A DNA stretch of 58,338 nt from Roseburia hominis (GTDB lineage Bacteria > Bacillota > Clostridia > Lachnospirales > Lachnospiraceae). Numbering within the stretch: position 1 is the stretch's first letter; each line of letters opens with the position of its first letter. The stretch covers positions 1 to 58,338 of the forward strand of contig JAETOE010000022.1 of the NCBI GenBank assembly GCA_021771815.1, given 5' to 3'. The position numbers and the translations under genes were made by a program. The notes under the pieces are model-generated. The model was not told where the DNA came from, did no database searches, and saw only the letters and a list, made by a program, of their open reading frames with translations. Shown here piece by piece: positions 1-8,551 of this stretch.

Positions 1-2047
1 ACCACTGTAAATCGTCCTGACCGCCTGCCTCGCTCCATACCGCGAACGATACCTTTCCACCAAGAGCTCCAACATTCTCTGCCGTTATATTGCACACTGT
101 TTCATCTCCGGATAGCAATACCTTCAAGCTTGCCTGCGGCTGATTTACTGTCGCCTCAGTTTGTCCAACAAACATAAGGTTTCCATATCCTGTCGTTATA
201 TAAGCATGTATTGTGTATGCACCATAAGCGTACTTATGATTCTTTATATCCACATGTGCGATGTAACTGCCATCTCCCTGTTTCACCGCAGTATACCAGT
301 GTATATTGTCCTGATTGTTCCCACTCCATACCGGTATCTGCACTGCACTTACTCCACTCGTTGCAGTTGCACCCGTTATTACAACATCAAATGTTCCCTT
401 CTTATTATTTATATTTTTAACATAAATAGAAGATATTGATGCGTTTTCATCTATATTTTTCGTCAGCCCATAATATGACGCAATCGCGGTTGCATCCGCA
501 ACACCAAGCATTTTTAGCTTTTCATCACTTGCCAGGAAATTATTGACATCACTATTATTTGTCAAAAATGCATGTTCGATAATAATTGCAGGGATACCTG
601 CCAACTTGCTGTTACGGATAACGCCATAATAGTCCGCTGCAGATCCATCCGGATACTTGTCCTGCTGCGCATCTTTAATCTTAATTCCCCGATTATAAAG
701 TCCTAATGCAACCAAATGATTTTCAACTACCTGGGCAAGCCCCTGACCTGTAGCACCAATCCACGGATTATAATTCGCATTCGGATAATATACTTCTGCG
801 CCCTGTGCAGATGTACTTGATGCCGAGTTGTTATGTATACTTACATAAATATCAGCGCCGACACTTTTGGCATATGCAACACGCTGCTGGTTACATCCTC
901 CAGAAGTTGTTCCCGGATACGGACAACTTCCGTCTAATGCTCTGACCATATAGACTTTTACCCCTTGGTACTGTTCTAATTCCTCTTTACAATATGCTGC
1001 TATCTTAAGATTGAGTGTCTCCTCCTTCAGTCCATTTGCCTGGGCTCCTGCATGGGTATTATCGTGTCCCGGATCCAGCACCACGACAACATCCTTTACC
1101 CTATCCAGACTGTAAGTAGAAATGCCGTTTTCACCATCATACAAGCTATAAGAAGATATCTGTCCGGCATTTGCATTGTCAATTGCCTCTTCCACTGATG
1201 TCTCTGATATTGTATCACCATTTTCATCAATCCTGACCACATCAATGTCAATCGGTATTTCATCCTCATCTGTACCATCATCAACCACAGCATCCGGATT
1301 CGACTCAACATCCTGCTCCACGCCAAAGACAGCCTCTATCCCCGCCGTTGCAAAATTCTCTGTGTATTCTTTTCCATCAACTGTAAATACTACAGCCTCT
1401 AATTGATATGCTCCAATCTGGCTCTCATTTTCAAAGATCATTTCAAAAAGAATTGCATTATCAATTATTTCCGTAGAATACTGTTCATATATTTCTCCGG
1501 TATTCTGATTCCGGTACTGCAAAACGGCGGATTCGATTTCTTTTTCGCATCCAATTCCCAAAACAATCTGCTGTTTCTGATTAAGTGTAACATTCGGCTC
1601 ATTTACCAACAAATACTGAATTAAATGCTCTAAGCCGTTTTCTTCCTCTTCCGTATCTTCTACACTCTCTGTCGACTCCTCTGTATCTTCTTCCTGTTCT
1701 GTATTCCCCTTCTCTGAATCTTCTATGGACCCTGTCTCTAACTCCGTCGACTTTTCTGTATCTTCTGTTGTTTCTGTTGTCTCTGTTGTTTCTGTTGTCT
1801 CTGTTGTTTCTGTCGTCTCTGTTGTTTCTGTTGTTTCTGTTGTTTCTGTTGTTTCTGTTGTCTCTGTTGTTTCTGTTGTTTCTGTTGTCTCTGTTGTTTC
1901 TGTTGTTTCTGTGACCGTATCACTGTTCTGCGTCAACTCCGTACTCAACTCCTGCCCATTCTGTGCCGGAATATTTTCTGTCGAAATTGATGTCAAAATT
2001 GTTGTAGCCACCATGAATATGGCTAATGTTCTTTTAAATTTCTTCAT
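1..2047 (-). CDS. Secreted N-acetylmuramoyl-L-alanine amidase with TET repeats and GBS Bsp-like repeats (3' end outside window)
   Basis: Peptidoglycan hydrolase cleaving the bond between muramic acid and the L-Ala of the stem peptide, acting outside the membrane. The frame is open from an ATG preceded by GAGGG to the window edge (682 codons seen). A signal peptide (MKKFKRTLAIFMVATTIL) is followed by 16 Thr-Glu-Thr units (about residues 47-94) and an acidic linker. An Amidase_3 domain (about 315-525) carries the zinc and catalytic motifs LDPGHDNTHAGA, KEETLNL, SIHNN and IIEHAFLTN. A GBS Bsp-like repeat follows (about 535-625; IPVWSGNNQDNIHWY) and a second one starts (FAVWSEAGGQDDLQW) and runs off the edge. 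The domain order is seen directly; the cell-wall role is family knowledge. It is the last gene of the window and probably a separate unit from the glycan genes. Confidence 0.93.
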   Translation of the reverse strand, partial: MKKFKRTLAIFMVATTILTSISTENIPAQNGQELSTELTQNSDTVTETTETTETTETTETTETTETTETTETTETTETTETTETTETTETTETTEDTEKSTELETGSIEDSEKGNTEQEEDTEESTESVEDTEEEENGLEHLIQYLLVNEPNVTLNQKQQIVLGIGCEKEIESAVLQYRNQNTGEIYEQYSTEIIDNAILFEMIFENESQIGAYQLEAVVFTVDGKEYTENFATAGIEAVFGVEQDVESNPDAVVDDGTDEDEIPIDIDVVRIDENGDTISETSVEEAIDNANAGQISSYSLYDGENGISTYSLDRVKDVVVVLDPGHDNTHAGAQANGLKEETLNLKIAAYCKEELEQYQGVKVYMVRALDGSCPYPGTTSGGCNQQRVAYAKSVGADIYVSIHNNSASSTSAQGAEVYYPNANYNPWIGATGQGLAQVVENHLVALGLYNRGIKIKDAQQDKYPDGSAADYYGVIRNSKLAGIPAIIIEHAFLTNNSDVNNFLASDEKLKMLGVADATAIASYYGLTKNIDENASISSIYVKNINNKKGTFDVVITGATATSGVSAVQIPVWSGNNQDNIHWYTAVKQGDGSYIAHVDIKNHKYAYGAYTIHAYITTGYGNLMFVGQTEATVNQPQASLKVLLSGDETVCNITAENVGALGGKVSFAVWSEAGGQDDLQW
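1766..1909. repeat. In-frame 9-bp tandem repeat, 16 units, encoding (TET)n
   Basis: Sixteen uninterrupted 9-base units of the form TGTYGTYTC on the plus strand lie inside the amidase gene. On the coding strand they give Thr-Glu-Thr repeats between the signal peptide and the rest of the protein. Third-position changes between units (T or C) keep the amino acids unchanged, so the protein repeat is under selection. Changes in copy number would alter spacer length without breaking the frame. Confidence 0.95.
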
Positions 2048-2116
2048 CTGTCCCTCATCACTCTTTCCCTACTTTTACCTACAAAATATACATGTTACCG
2101 CTCTTGCACCGTCCAT

Positions 2117-2145
2117 ATTTTAACAGACGCGCATAACTTTATCTA
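2117..2145 (-). promoter_or_regulatory. Candidate sigma-A promoter of the amidase gene
   Basis: On the minus strand a -10 element TAAAAT is preceded by TGT (extended -10). It lies 17 bases from a weak -35 TAGATA, about 70 bases upstream of the amidase start. The spacing is right but the -35 is poor, so this is a moderate call. Confidence 0.45.
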
Positions 2146-2168
2146 CAGGAAAACATTTCTTTTTTATA

Positions 2169-2498
2169 TTATATTGAAACACATAGTGCCCCGGCAATAA
2201 TCAGCATTACTCCAACTACTTTTTTCCTGGTAATATTTTCCTTTAATATCAAATAGGACAAAACCATCGTCCATACATATGAAAAAGAAGTAAGCGGAAG
2301 AACAACGGAATAATCTAAATATCTCAGAATATAAATATTTAATACCGCTGATGCCAAATAAAGAAATCCACCCAGATATAAATTTGCATTTTTTATCAAT
2401 GCAACCAGACCATCTGCTCCGGAAGCCTTCTTCAAAAACAATGATGCAACTGACCCCAAAAGTGTCATGATAAGCAGGGTAATTATGTAAATCGTCAT
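2169..2498 (-). CDS. SMR/EamA-type small membrane transporter subunit (ArnF-like)
   Basis: A 109-residue protein with four predicted membrane helices and the drug/metabolite-transporter look (GSVASLFLKKAS at the start, LTSFSYVWTMVLSYLILKE near residue 80). It overlaps the preceding gene by four bases (ATGA). Its ribosome binding site GGAGGTGA lies in the last codons of that gene, so the two are translationally coupled. Paired short SMR proteins of this kind (for example ArnE/ArnF) form heterodimers that flip undecaprenyl-phosphate-linked sugars. With GtrB-like and GT-C-like genes close by, a lipid-linked sugar flippase is more likely than a drug pump. That role is inference. Confidence 0.8.
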   Translation of the reverse strand: MTIYIITLLIMTLLGSVASLFLKKASGADGLVALIKNANLYLGGFLYLASAVLNIYILRYLDYSVVLPLTSFSYVWTMVLSYLILKENITRKKVVGVMLIIAGALCVSI

Positions 2499-2836
2499 TC
2501 TTCATCACCTCCTGCAATCATAGTAACACCTGCAATAATCACTAATACCCCAATACATTTAAGAATAGTCACTTTTTCCTTAAGCACCAGCACCGCCAAA
2601 ATAATACTCAGCACATAATTCAAGCTAAGCATTGGTTGAAGGACGGATAATTTTCCAAAACGATATGCTATGATCATTACTAATGCCCCTACTCCATAAA
2701 AACAGAATCCAGCAAGCATTACAAGGATCCCCTGTTCTGTCGATATTTTCCAAAGAAGCTGCCCCACACAAACACAGACAGATGACAACAGCATTAGTAA
2801 TATTCCCTTTTTATTTTTCCGAAACGATTCTAACAT
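2495..2836 (-). CDS. SMR/EamA-type small membrane transporter subunit (ArnE-like)
   Basis: A 113-residue protein with four predicted helices, homologous in layout to the next gene. It has GQLLWKIS in the first helix region, LSVLQPMLSLNYVLSIILAVLVLKE before the last helix, and a short acidic tail GGDEE. The start has only a weak upstream AGAGTG. It sits 14 bases after the DPM1-like glycosyltransferase gene. With its partner it probably forms a two-subunit flippase for a polyprenyl-phosphate sugar. The family assignment is fairly firm; the substrate is unknown. Confidence 0.8.
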   Translation of the reverse strand: MLESFRKNKKGILLMLLSSVCVCVGQLLWKISTEQGILVMLAGFCFYGVGALVMIIAYRFGKLSVLQPMLSLNYVLSIILAVLVLKEKVTILKCIGVLVIIAGVTMIAGGDEE

Positions 2837-2850
2837 CCAATCACTCTTTT

Positions 2851-3645
2851 CTATCTCGGCTTATACGCTCCAAAGAGATTTTTAAACAAAATCTTCATCA
2901 ATTCACTGTTCCCTTTGAAAAAACTGATTTTAGTTGGAGTTTTTCCAGTCTTCGGATACGCTCTGGTAACCGGAATCTCACAAGCTCTATATCCAATCTG
3001 CGTTGCCCGCACAGATAGATAAGCGAGCAGCTCATATGTCATGAAGATATCCCTTAAAGGCTGCACCCGTTCATCCCGAAGATATCTCGCAGAATATGCT
3101 CTGTAAGCGTTTGTAGTATCTGTAAATCTCTGATGTGCAGTCAATGAAATAACTGGTGCATGTATCAATTTCACGGATGCGCTCCTAATAAACGGAGTAT
3201 TAATGGCTTTACCGCCCTTAACAAACCTGGAACCCTGAACCAGATCATATCCCTCTTTCAGTTTCTCAATAAAATGTGGAACATCTTCTATACTATCCTT
3301 ATTATTACCATCAATAGTAATAATCCCTTTATACCCTCGCTCCAATGCCCACCAGATTCCCATGCGAAGCTGTGCCCCCTGCTTACCGGTATCCTGCTTT
3401 ACTAAAAGTGTATTGACCTGCAATTTCCGAAGTGCAGACTCCTCCGTACAGCCATCGTTCGAGCCCCCATCACAAATGACGATATCTGCATACTCAGACA
3501 CATGATATTTATATGCCCGTTTCAGTTCCTTGATAATTCTGTCACCCTCATTGATAATTGGAATCAAAACCACATAATCTTTTGCTTTTTCGCTGTATTC
3601 AGTACACTCGAATTTGGGTACCCCAGGCTGCTTTTTATAAATCAT
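2851..3645 (-). CDS. Family 2 glycosyltransferase, DPM1-like (polyprenyl-phosphate sugar synthase type)
   Basis: A 264-residue cytoplasmic GT-A enzyme starting at an ATG behind AAGGAG. The GT2 fold shows in VVLIPIINEGDRI (about residue 26), the nucleotide-binding CDGGSNDGC (about 58), the metal-site region IITIDGNNKDS (about 107) and LVQGSRF, which is typical of dolichyl/polyprenyl-phosphate mannose synthases. No C-terminal membrane helices are obvious. It lies directly before the two SMR subunits, so it may charge the lipid carrier with the sugar they flip. The donor sugar cannot be read from sequence. Confidence 0.85.
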   Translation of the reverse strand: MIYKKQPGVPKFECTEYSEKAKDYVVLIPIINEGDRIIKELKRAYKYHVSEYADIVICDGGSNDGCTEESALRKLQVNTLLVKQDTGKQGAQLRMGIWWALERGYKGIITIDGNNKDSIEDVPHFIEKLKEGYDLVQGSRFVKGGKAINTPFIRSASVKLIHAPVISLTAHQRFTDTTNAYRAYSARYLRDERVQPLRDIFMTYELLAYLSVRATQIGYRACEIPVTRAYPKTGKTPTKISFFKGNSELMKILFKNLFGAYKPR

Positions 3646-3667
3646 CCGTTTTCTCCTTTTCTGTCAA

Positions 3668-4474
3668 TCAAAATTTGTGCTGCTCACTCCCAAATATACT
3701 CTTTATATACTGCATTTTTTCTTCTATTATCGGAAGTTCACTCACCTTTCCCATTTCAATAGAAATATATCCCGCATACTCTTCTTCTTTCAGCAACCGC
3801 ATGAGTTCCTGGTGTAATTGTCGCTGCTCTATTGTCTTTAATCCTGGTTCACTAATATGAACATGGTTCACCAATTCTATATTTCCCGCTAACTCATTTG
3901 GCGATTCTCCATTCTGAATCATAGTTCCCACATCCAGATTCAGGCGAAATCCCGTTGAATCAACCTCCTTTATAAGTTCCAACACAGAAATCGTATCATT
4001 CATATAATTTGTATTATAAATGGGTGGATTCGCTTCCATTCCAATACAAGTACCTTTACTCGCTGCGTAATCTCCCAGATCTCTGAAAAAGGCTATGGCA
4101 ATTTCCGGATCAGCTCCGTCCGGCATATTCCGGTTTCTCGGACAACCAAACACAAGATTTCTGCAACCAATCGCAACAGCAAAATCAATCGCCTTTCTCG
4201 TATAGCCGAGTAATGCTCTTCGTTCTTCATCCGAACCAAAAATATTTTCCTTGCGTCCAAACCATATTGACTGCATAGATGGAACAACAAATCCGTAGTC
4301 ATCCTTTAATTTACTACTCCAGTCAGCAGCCTCCGAAAGTTTGTCGTAAGGGTTCTCCGGAAATATTCTCGTCGGTGCGATTTCCAGACCTGTATAATCA
4401 TTTTTTTTCATTAATTCGTATACATAGGAATCATCTGTAAATTCCCAAGCAATATTGGAGATTGACAACTGCAT
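3668..4474 (-). CDS. Sugar phosphate isomerase/epimerase-like TIM-barrel protein
   Basis: A 268-residue protein of the xylose-isomerase-like TIM barrel family. The likely start is MQLSISNIAW because GGGAGG sits just upstream; a longer frame begins 12 codons earlier inside the previous gene's end and is less likely. Putative metal ligands lie on the strands CIGMEANPP, FRLNLDVGT, NHVHISEPG and GYISIEMG (E, D, H, E in order), as in the family. It probably converts a free or nucleotide-free sugar used by the decoration module around it. The reaction is unknown. Confidence 0.8.
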   Translation of the reverse strand: MQLSISNIAWEFTDDSYVYELMKKNDYTGLEIAPTRIFPENPYDKLSEAADWSSKLKDDYGFVVPSMQSIWFGRKENIFGSDEERRALLGYTRKAIDFAVAIGCRNLVFGCPRNRNMPDGADPEIAIAFFRDLGDYAASKGTCIGMEANPPIYNTNYMNDTISVLELIKEVDSTGFRLNLDVGTMIQNGESPNELAGNIELVNHVHISEPGLKTIEQRQLHQELMRLLKEEEYAGYISIEMGKVSELPIIEEKMQYIKSIFGSEQHKF

Positions 4475-4497
4475 CGTTTTTCCTCCCTCGTCATATT

Positions 4498-6669
4498 TCA
4501 ATTTGTCCATAACTTAAAGCGAATATCCTGATCCACCCTTTCTTTGTTATCCAAATATAATTTACCATCAGGGTACGCATCGTCTTGTGTAATATAGGCG
4601 GCAAGCGGTTTGTTTTCCCCATTATCTATTGTAAAACTTAGCAAAAGCATGCTGTCTTTTTTAACTTCTATTGGTCTATCAAAATATATCTCAGCATATT
4701 TATCATTCACAACATCTTCGATATATTGATTTCCGTCTGTAACAACGTTTCCGCCAATGTCAGTTATTCTGTAATTCACAGAAGCATCATAATCCGTATC
4801 ATTGTAAGTTCCAAGCTGTATCTCAAATCCAATAACCAGTCCATCTTCTTTTATGCTTATCTCCTGAGCTACCTCTTGTCCTTCAATATTTTCAATAATA
4901 GTTATATCCCCCTCCGTATTGTATGAATTGCTTTCATACAATTCTCCCAGTCTAACAATATTAGACTCAACAAACTTTGCATCAATCTTTTTTCTTAAGA
5001 TCAGATAAACATATTCCCCTTCATTCCGTATATTTTGAATAATACTTTCTTGATCGCCCAAAATGACATGTCGCCCAATTAATAATTTATAATTAGAACC
5101 ATCCTGTGCTACCAGCAGGTATTCACCACCTCTGGCAACTCCATGATTCCAATTCTTATCTACAATATCTTCCATTCCAATTTGAGAAACACCAACCCCA
5201 TATAAGCCCTGATTCTTAAATACTTTATCTGTAAAAGTTATCAGATTCCTTGTTACTCCAATCGCCGCAACAGCAATCAGAATAAAGTAAACATATTTTC
5301 TGATTCTTTCTTCGCCTTCTTCGAATTCAATTAATAATAATATAACAATTACAATACAAGGTGCGTAAAAATATCTTCCCCGAACACTACATAGCTTTGT
5401 AGAGATCGTTCCTGCCACTAAGCAAACTGCTGCAAATACCAATAGCATCGCACATCCAAAATGAATCGCATCCCGCTTATTCATCCCATTTATTTCATGT
5501 CTGTAAATCTTTTTTAACACAGCAGCAGATGAGACGAGTGCATTAACAACAAGAAAAATGACAATAATTAAAAAACTCCCCAGCCAAAATTTTTCTCCAT
5601 AAGAATATGCAACTTCTTCACCCGAAAAAAAAGTATAGGGTAAAATATTAAAAAACGCATCAAACAAATCAACGCCTTTTCCCTCCGGATTTGCAATCGG
5701 AAGTACATACTCAAGGTGCTTGCCCATTGCAGTAAGGCTTCCATACCTATTATAATTAAATGCAAACCACGGAAATGTACATACTCCTCCAACCACCACA
5801 GGTATGATTGCTTCTTTAATTTTCTTCTGATACAACACGATCATCCCGAATAAAGCATATACATAAATTGCCGTATTCTTCGTCAGAAAAAGTGAAACAC
5901 ATATAAATGACAAGATCCAATAGTACTTTTTGCAATACCCCTCTGCTATACATCTTACAGAAAAATATAGTAATGCTGCCATCAAAATGCATACTAACAT
6001 CTCGTTGTTCAATCTTGATGCCCTATACAAATATCCCGGATTAAAAATTGTGAGAACCAACGCCATCCTATACACAAAAAAATCAATTTGTATCAGTCCC
6101 TTACTTTGCATATAAGAAATCGTCCTGTTTACCAGGCCAAACACAATTAATGCCGACAGCAGTGAAATAACTCTCAAGACATGGAAGCGAATATACGCGT
6201 TTGTTATAGCTCCGCCAATCACTGCCATCACTATATAATACAATGGTGCCTGAACAGCCTCATAATTTATTGCTGTTTCTGGAATTTCATTAAAGCCATT
6301 GTTCGCAGCATTCAAATAGGAATAATCTACAGCATCATCAAACGTTGGCAGTTCAAGAAATTCTATAATATGGTTAATATATTCAAAATTCATTGTTTCA
6401 TCGGTTGGGCTATATGAAACATCTGCAAAGGACAACCATACAAAAAAAGAAAACAAAATTATAATATAAGCAATAAAGCACTTTCTTGATTTAAGCGCAC
6501 AAAAAATAATACAGCCTACAATCAGCATAATTAAATAATACAGCTTTTTTGACGTTACAATGCCTGAAGATAATGTCATCATTGCATTCCGGCAAGCAAA
6601 ATAAATCAGAATTGCCAACACAATTCCGCTTATACATCCTACTGCCAAACACTTTTTATTTTCTCTCAT
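4498..6669 (-). CDS. Large polytopic GT-C-like membrane protein with C-terminal beta domain
   Basis: A 723-residue protein with about 11-13 predicted membrane helices over residues 10-470. A long extracytoplasmic loop after the second to third helix contains SPTDE and YEAVQAPLYY, the position where lipid-sugar-dependent GT-C transferases (DUF2142/ArnT-like) carry an acidic catalytic residue and a QPPLYY-type motif. The last 200 residues are soluble; the final part (about 605-720, ending DQDIRFKLWTN) looks like a beta-sandwich. It overlaps the upstream SDR gene by four bases (ATGA). It is probably the transferase that uses the flipped lipid-linked sugar to decorate a glycan outside the membrane. 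The GT-C call is inference from topology and motifs. Confidence 0.65.
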   Translation of the reverse strand: MRENKKCLAVGCISGIVLAILIYFACRNAMMTLSSGIVTSKKLYYLIMLIVGCIIFCALKSRKCFIAYIIILFSFFVWLSFADVSYSPTDETMNFEYINHIIEFLELPTFDDAVDYSYLNAANNGFNEIPETAINYEAVQAPLYYIVMAVIGGAITNAYIRFHVLRVISLLSALIVFGLVNRTISYMQSKGLIQIDFFVYRMALVLTIFNPGYLYRASRLNNEMLVCILMAALLYFSVRCIAEGYCKKYYWILSFICVSLFLTKNTAIYVYALFGMIVLYQKKIKEAIIPVVVGGVCTFPWFAFNYNRYGSLTAMGKHLEYVLPIANPEGKGVDLFDAFFNILPYTFFSGEEVAYSYGEKFWLGSFLIIVIFLVVNALVSSAAVLKKIYRHEINGMNKRDAIHFGCAMLLVFAAVCLVAGTISTKLCSVRGRYFYAPCIVIVILLLIEFEEGEERIRKYVYFILIAVAAIGVTRNLITFTDKVFKNQGLYGVGVSQIGMEDIVDKNWNHGVARGGEYLLVAQDGSNYKLLIGRHVILGDQESIIQNIRNEGEYVYLILRKKIDAKFVESNIVRLGELYESNSYNTEGDITIIENIEGQEVAQEISIKEDGLVIGFEIQLGTYNDTDYDASVNYRITDIGGNVVTDGNQYIEDVVNDKYAEIYFDRPIEVKKDSMLLLSFTIDNGENKPLAAYITQDDAYPDGKLYLDNKERVDQDIRFKLWTN

Positions 6670-7592
6670 AAACTCACCTGTTCGTTCACAAAATCCTTAA
6701 TGTTCTTTAGTACACTCTCCTTATGACAAATATATCCATCCGTACCGCCAAACATTTCCGCATGAACTGTTTTATAGTCATAATCCGCAGGCGCACCATT
6801 TAACTCATTTACAAATTCTTTTCCTGCTAAATACTTGTATATTTCGCCAGCAGACACCGGTTCTGTAGCGGGATGCCAAAGTTTGATATCTGCTGCAAGA
6901 CATTTCTGAATGTCCACCCACAAATTACTTAAGTTATAGAATTGGTATATACTTCTGCTGTCAGTGAAATTTAGGGCACTGAAATTCAGTTCCTTAAACT
7001 TTTCCTTTAAAATACCGGTTTCACTTTTATTCAACTGTCTGACTTTATAAAAACCATTATCCTGTAAATCGTAATAATCTTTTATATCTTGATCATATAT
7101 GGACAATTCCTCCATTTTCTGCTCTTTAAGCATAAAGGGAATGACATTGATGTAATCATAAATAAAGTTCTTTTTAATGTTTTTCCCATACAGCCCCGGA
7201 AGCCGGATAATCAGCGCATCCGGATAATGTTCTCTTACCCATACTTCCATCTGATATCTATTATATCCATAGGCATGAAGATTTTCCGTGTCGATTTCTG
7301 AATCCTCATCCACTCCTTTCGGAATCTTAAAAACGTCTATCGTAGAAATCAGTACAAGCCGCTTAGGATTAATTTGTTCAATATTTTTCTCAGCCTGCAC
7401 AATTTGCTCCATATCTTTTTCCGGTGCGTTGTTTGCCAGATATTTTTCTGCCCTAAGTCCCGCATATATAAGGAGATCCGGACTCGATCCAAATGCCTCT
7501 TCAATATTCTTTGAATTATATACCGCATCAAATTGTCCTGCAGCATAAATGTTACTGCCAACAAATCCCGTATAACCCACTAATGCTTTCAT
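6666..7592 (-). CDS. NAD-dependent epimerase/dehydratase-like SDR protein with altered active site
   Basis: A 308-residue extended SDR protein starting behind GGAGAGA. The Rossmann motif is GYTGFVGS at residues 6-13, and VLISTIDVFKIPKG is where the catalytic Ser/Thr strand is expected. The usual YxxxK is not intact: the aligned stretch reads YGYNRYQMEVW, without a lysine four residues after a tyrosine. It may bind NAD(P) and a sugar nucleotide without classic catalysis, or use another residue. It is not a convincing RfbD. It lies between a GT2 and the GT-C-like gene. Confidence 0.7.
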   Translation of the reverse strand: MKALVGYTGFVGSNIYAAGQFDAVYNSKNIEEAFGSSPDLLIYAGLRAEKYLANNAPEKDMEQIVQAEKNIEQINPKRLVLISTIDVFKIPKGVDEDSEIDTENLHAYGYNRYQMEVWVREHYPDALIIRLPGLYGKNIKKNFIYDYINVIPFMLKEQKMEELSIYDQDIKDYYDLQDNGFYKVRQLNKSETGILKEKFKELNFSALNFTDSRSIYQFYNLSNLWVDIQKCLAADIKLWHPATEPVSAGEIYKYLAGKEFVNELNGAPADYDYKTVHAEMFGGTDGYICHKESVLKNIKDFVNEQVSL

Positions 7593-7609
7593 TATTTATC
7601 TCTCCATTA

Positions 7610-8551
7610 CTATTTTGTTAATTTTTCAATGCCTTCAAAGCTGTAATGTTTTCTCTTGAATACCAAATTCACCAAAAGCTGCAGGTATTTGATAATTACT
7701 GTAAGCACACCAAATAGCCCAAAGAAAGCAACAGACAGAAAAAGAATCGTCGTTGTCCATCCTTCTACCGGATGTCCGAACAGGTATGTCATCAAAGAAT
7801 ACACCGCCATAAAAATAGACATCAAAATCATAACTACAGTCATGGCAATAGAAAACTTGTACCCAATCTCGGTAAATAATATTAATGAATCAACCGCAAG
7901 ACCCACCCTATAACTCTTTTCTTTTTTATCAACACAATTTGCCTCTGTTTTTACGACATCATACTTAATTACATCTGTTTTTAAACCGCAACTTGCATAA
8001 ACAAACTTTCTGTACGGAACAGTCTTATTCATGGAACTGATTCTATTAATCACGCGGCGGCTTAGAACTCGGAAGCTTTCCGTCGTCATTTTATATGACA
8101 GTTCTGTAAAACGGTCAAAAACCTTATAGAACAACTTTGAAGAAGCTTTTTCCTTTAAATTTGCAGATGCACTTACGATATCGTAACCTTCAAGTGATCT
8201 CCGGTATATTTTCATAATCTCATCTTTATGAAAATCCAAAACCGTCTTATCGAATTCAAAGACAAAATCTCCGATAGCCAAATCGATACCCGCATTCATT
8301 GCCGATTCAAGTCCATGGAAATAACTCATATTAATAACAGTGACACTTGTTGTTGTATCTTTTTCCGCTATTGTCTCTTTTATCTTGTTCAAGCTTCCAT
8401 CATCTGAACTGTCATTTACACAGATAATCTCAGAGTGTTCGAAATTCTCTTGCATGACATCAATAATTGTCTCCAAAAACTTTTCTATCCTGCGCTCTGC
8501 ATTATGCACATAAATTACTGCAGACACAAAATTTTTCTCTTTATTTGTCAT
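7610..8551 (-). CDS. GtrB-like family 2 glycosyltransferase with C-terminal membrane helices
   Basis: A 313-residue protein from the start MTNKEKNFVSAVIYVHN, chosen because GAGGTG lies seven bases upstream inside the end of the previous gene. GT2 motifs are CVNDSSDDGS (about 46-55) and EFDKTVLDF (about 102-110). Two strong membrane helices follow (about 225-250 and 267-290), the layout of GtrB/ArnC/DPM1 enzymes that make undecaprenyl-phosphate sugars. It overlaps the upstream oxidoreductase gene by 11 bases. It is likely the lipid-charging step of the decoration module. The donor is unknown. Confidence 0.85.
   Translation of the reverse strand: MTNKEKNFVSAVIYVHNAERRIEKFLETIIDVMQENFEHSEIICVNDSSDDGSLNKIKETIAEKDTTTSVTVINMSYFHGLESAMNAGIDLAIGDFVFEFDKTVLDFHKDEIMKIYRRSLEGYDIVSASANLKEKASSKLFYKVFDRFTELSYKMTTESFRVLSRRVINRISSMNKTVPYRKFVYASCGLKTDVIKYDVVKTEANCVDKKEKSYRVGLAVDSLILFTEIGYKFSIAMTVVMILMSIFMAVYSLMTYLFGHPVEGWTTTILFLSVAFFGLFGVLTVIIKYLQLLVNLVFKRKHYSFEGIEKLTK

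Noticed and set aside
1766-1909. Short regular repeats suggesting a CRISPR array
   Set aside because: Units are 9 bases without spacers and are in frame in a secreted protein.
1725-2123. Plus-strand frame coding a long run of Val-Ser-Val
   Set aside because: It is the antisense of the TET repeat of the amidase gene; no ribosome binding site and no protein-like sequence outside the repeat.
6666-7592. RfbD (dTDP-4-dehydrorhamnose reductase)
   Set aside because: The SDR starts in a similar way but lacks the YxxxK site and other RfbD motifs.
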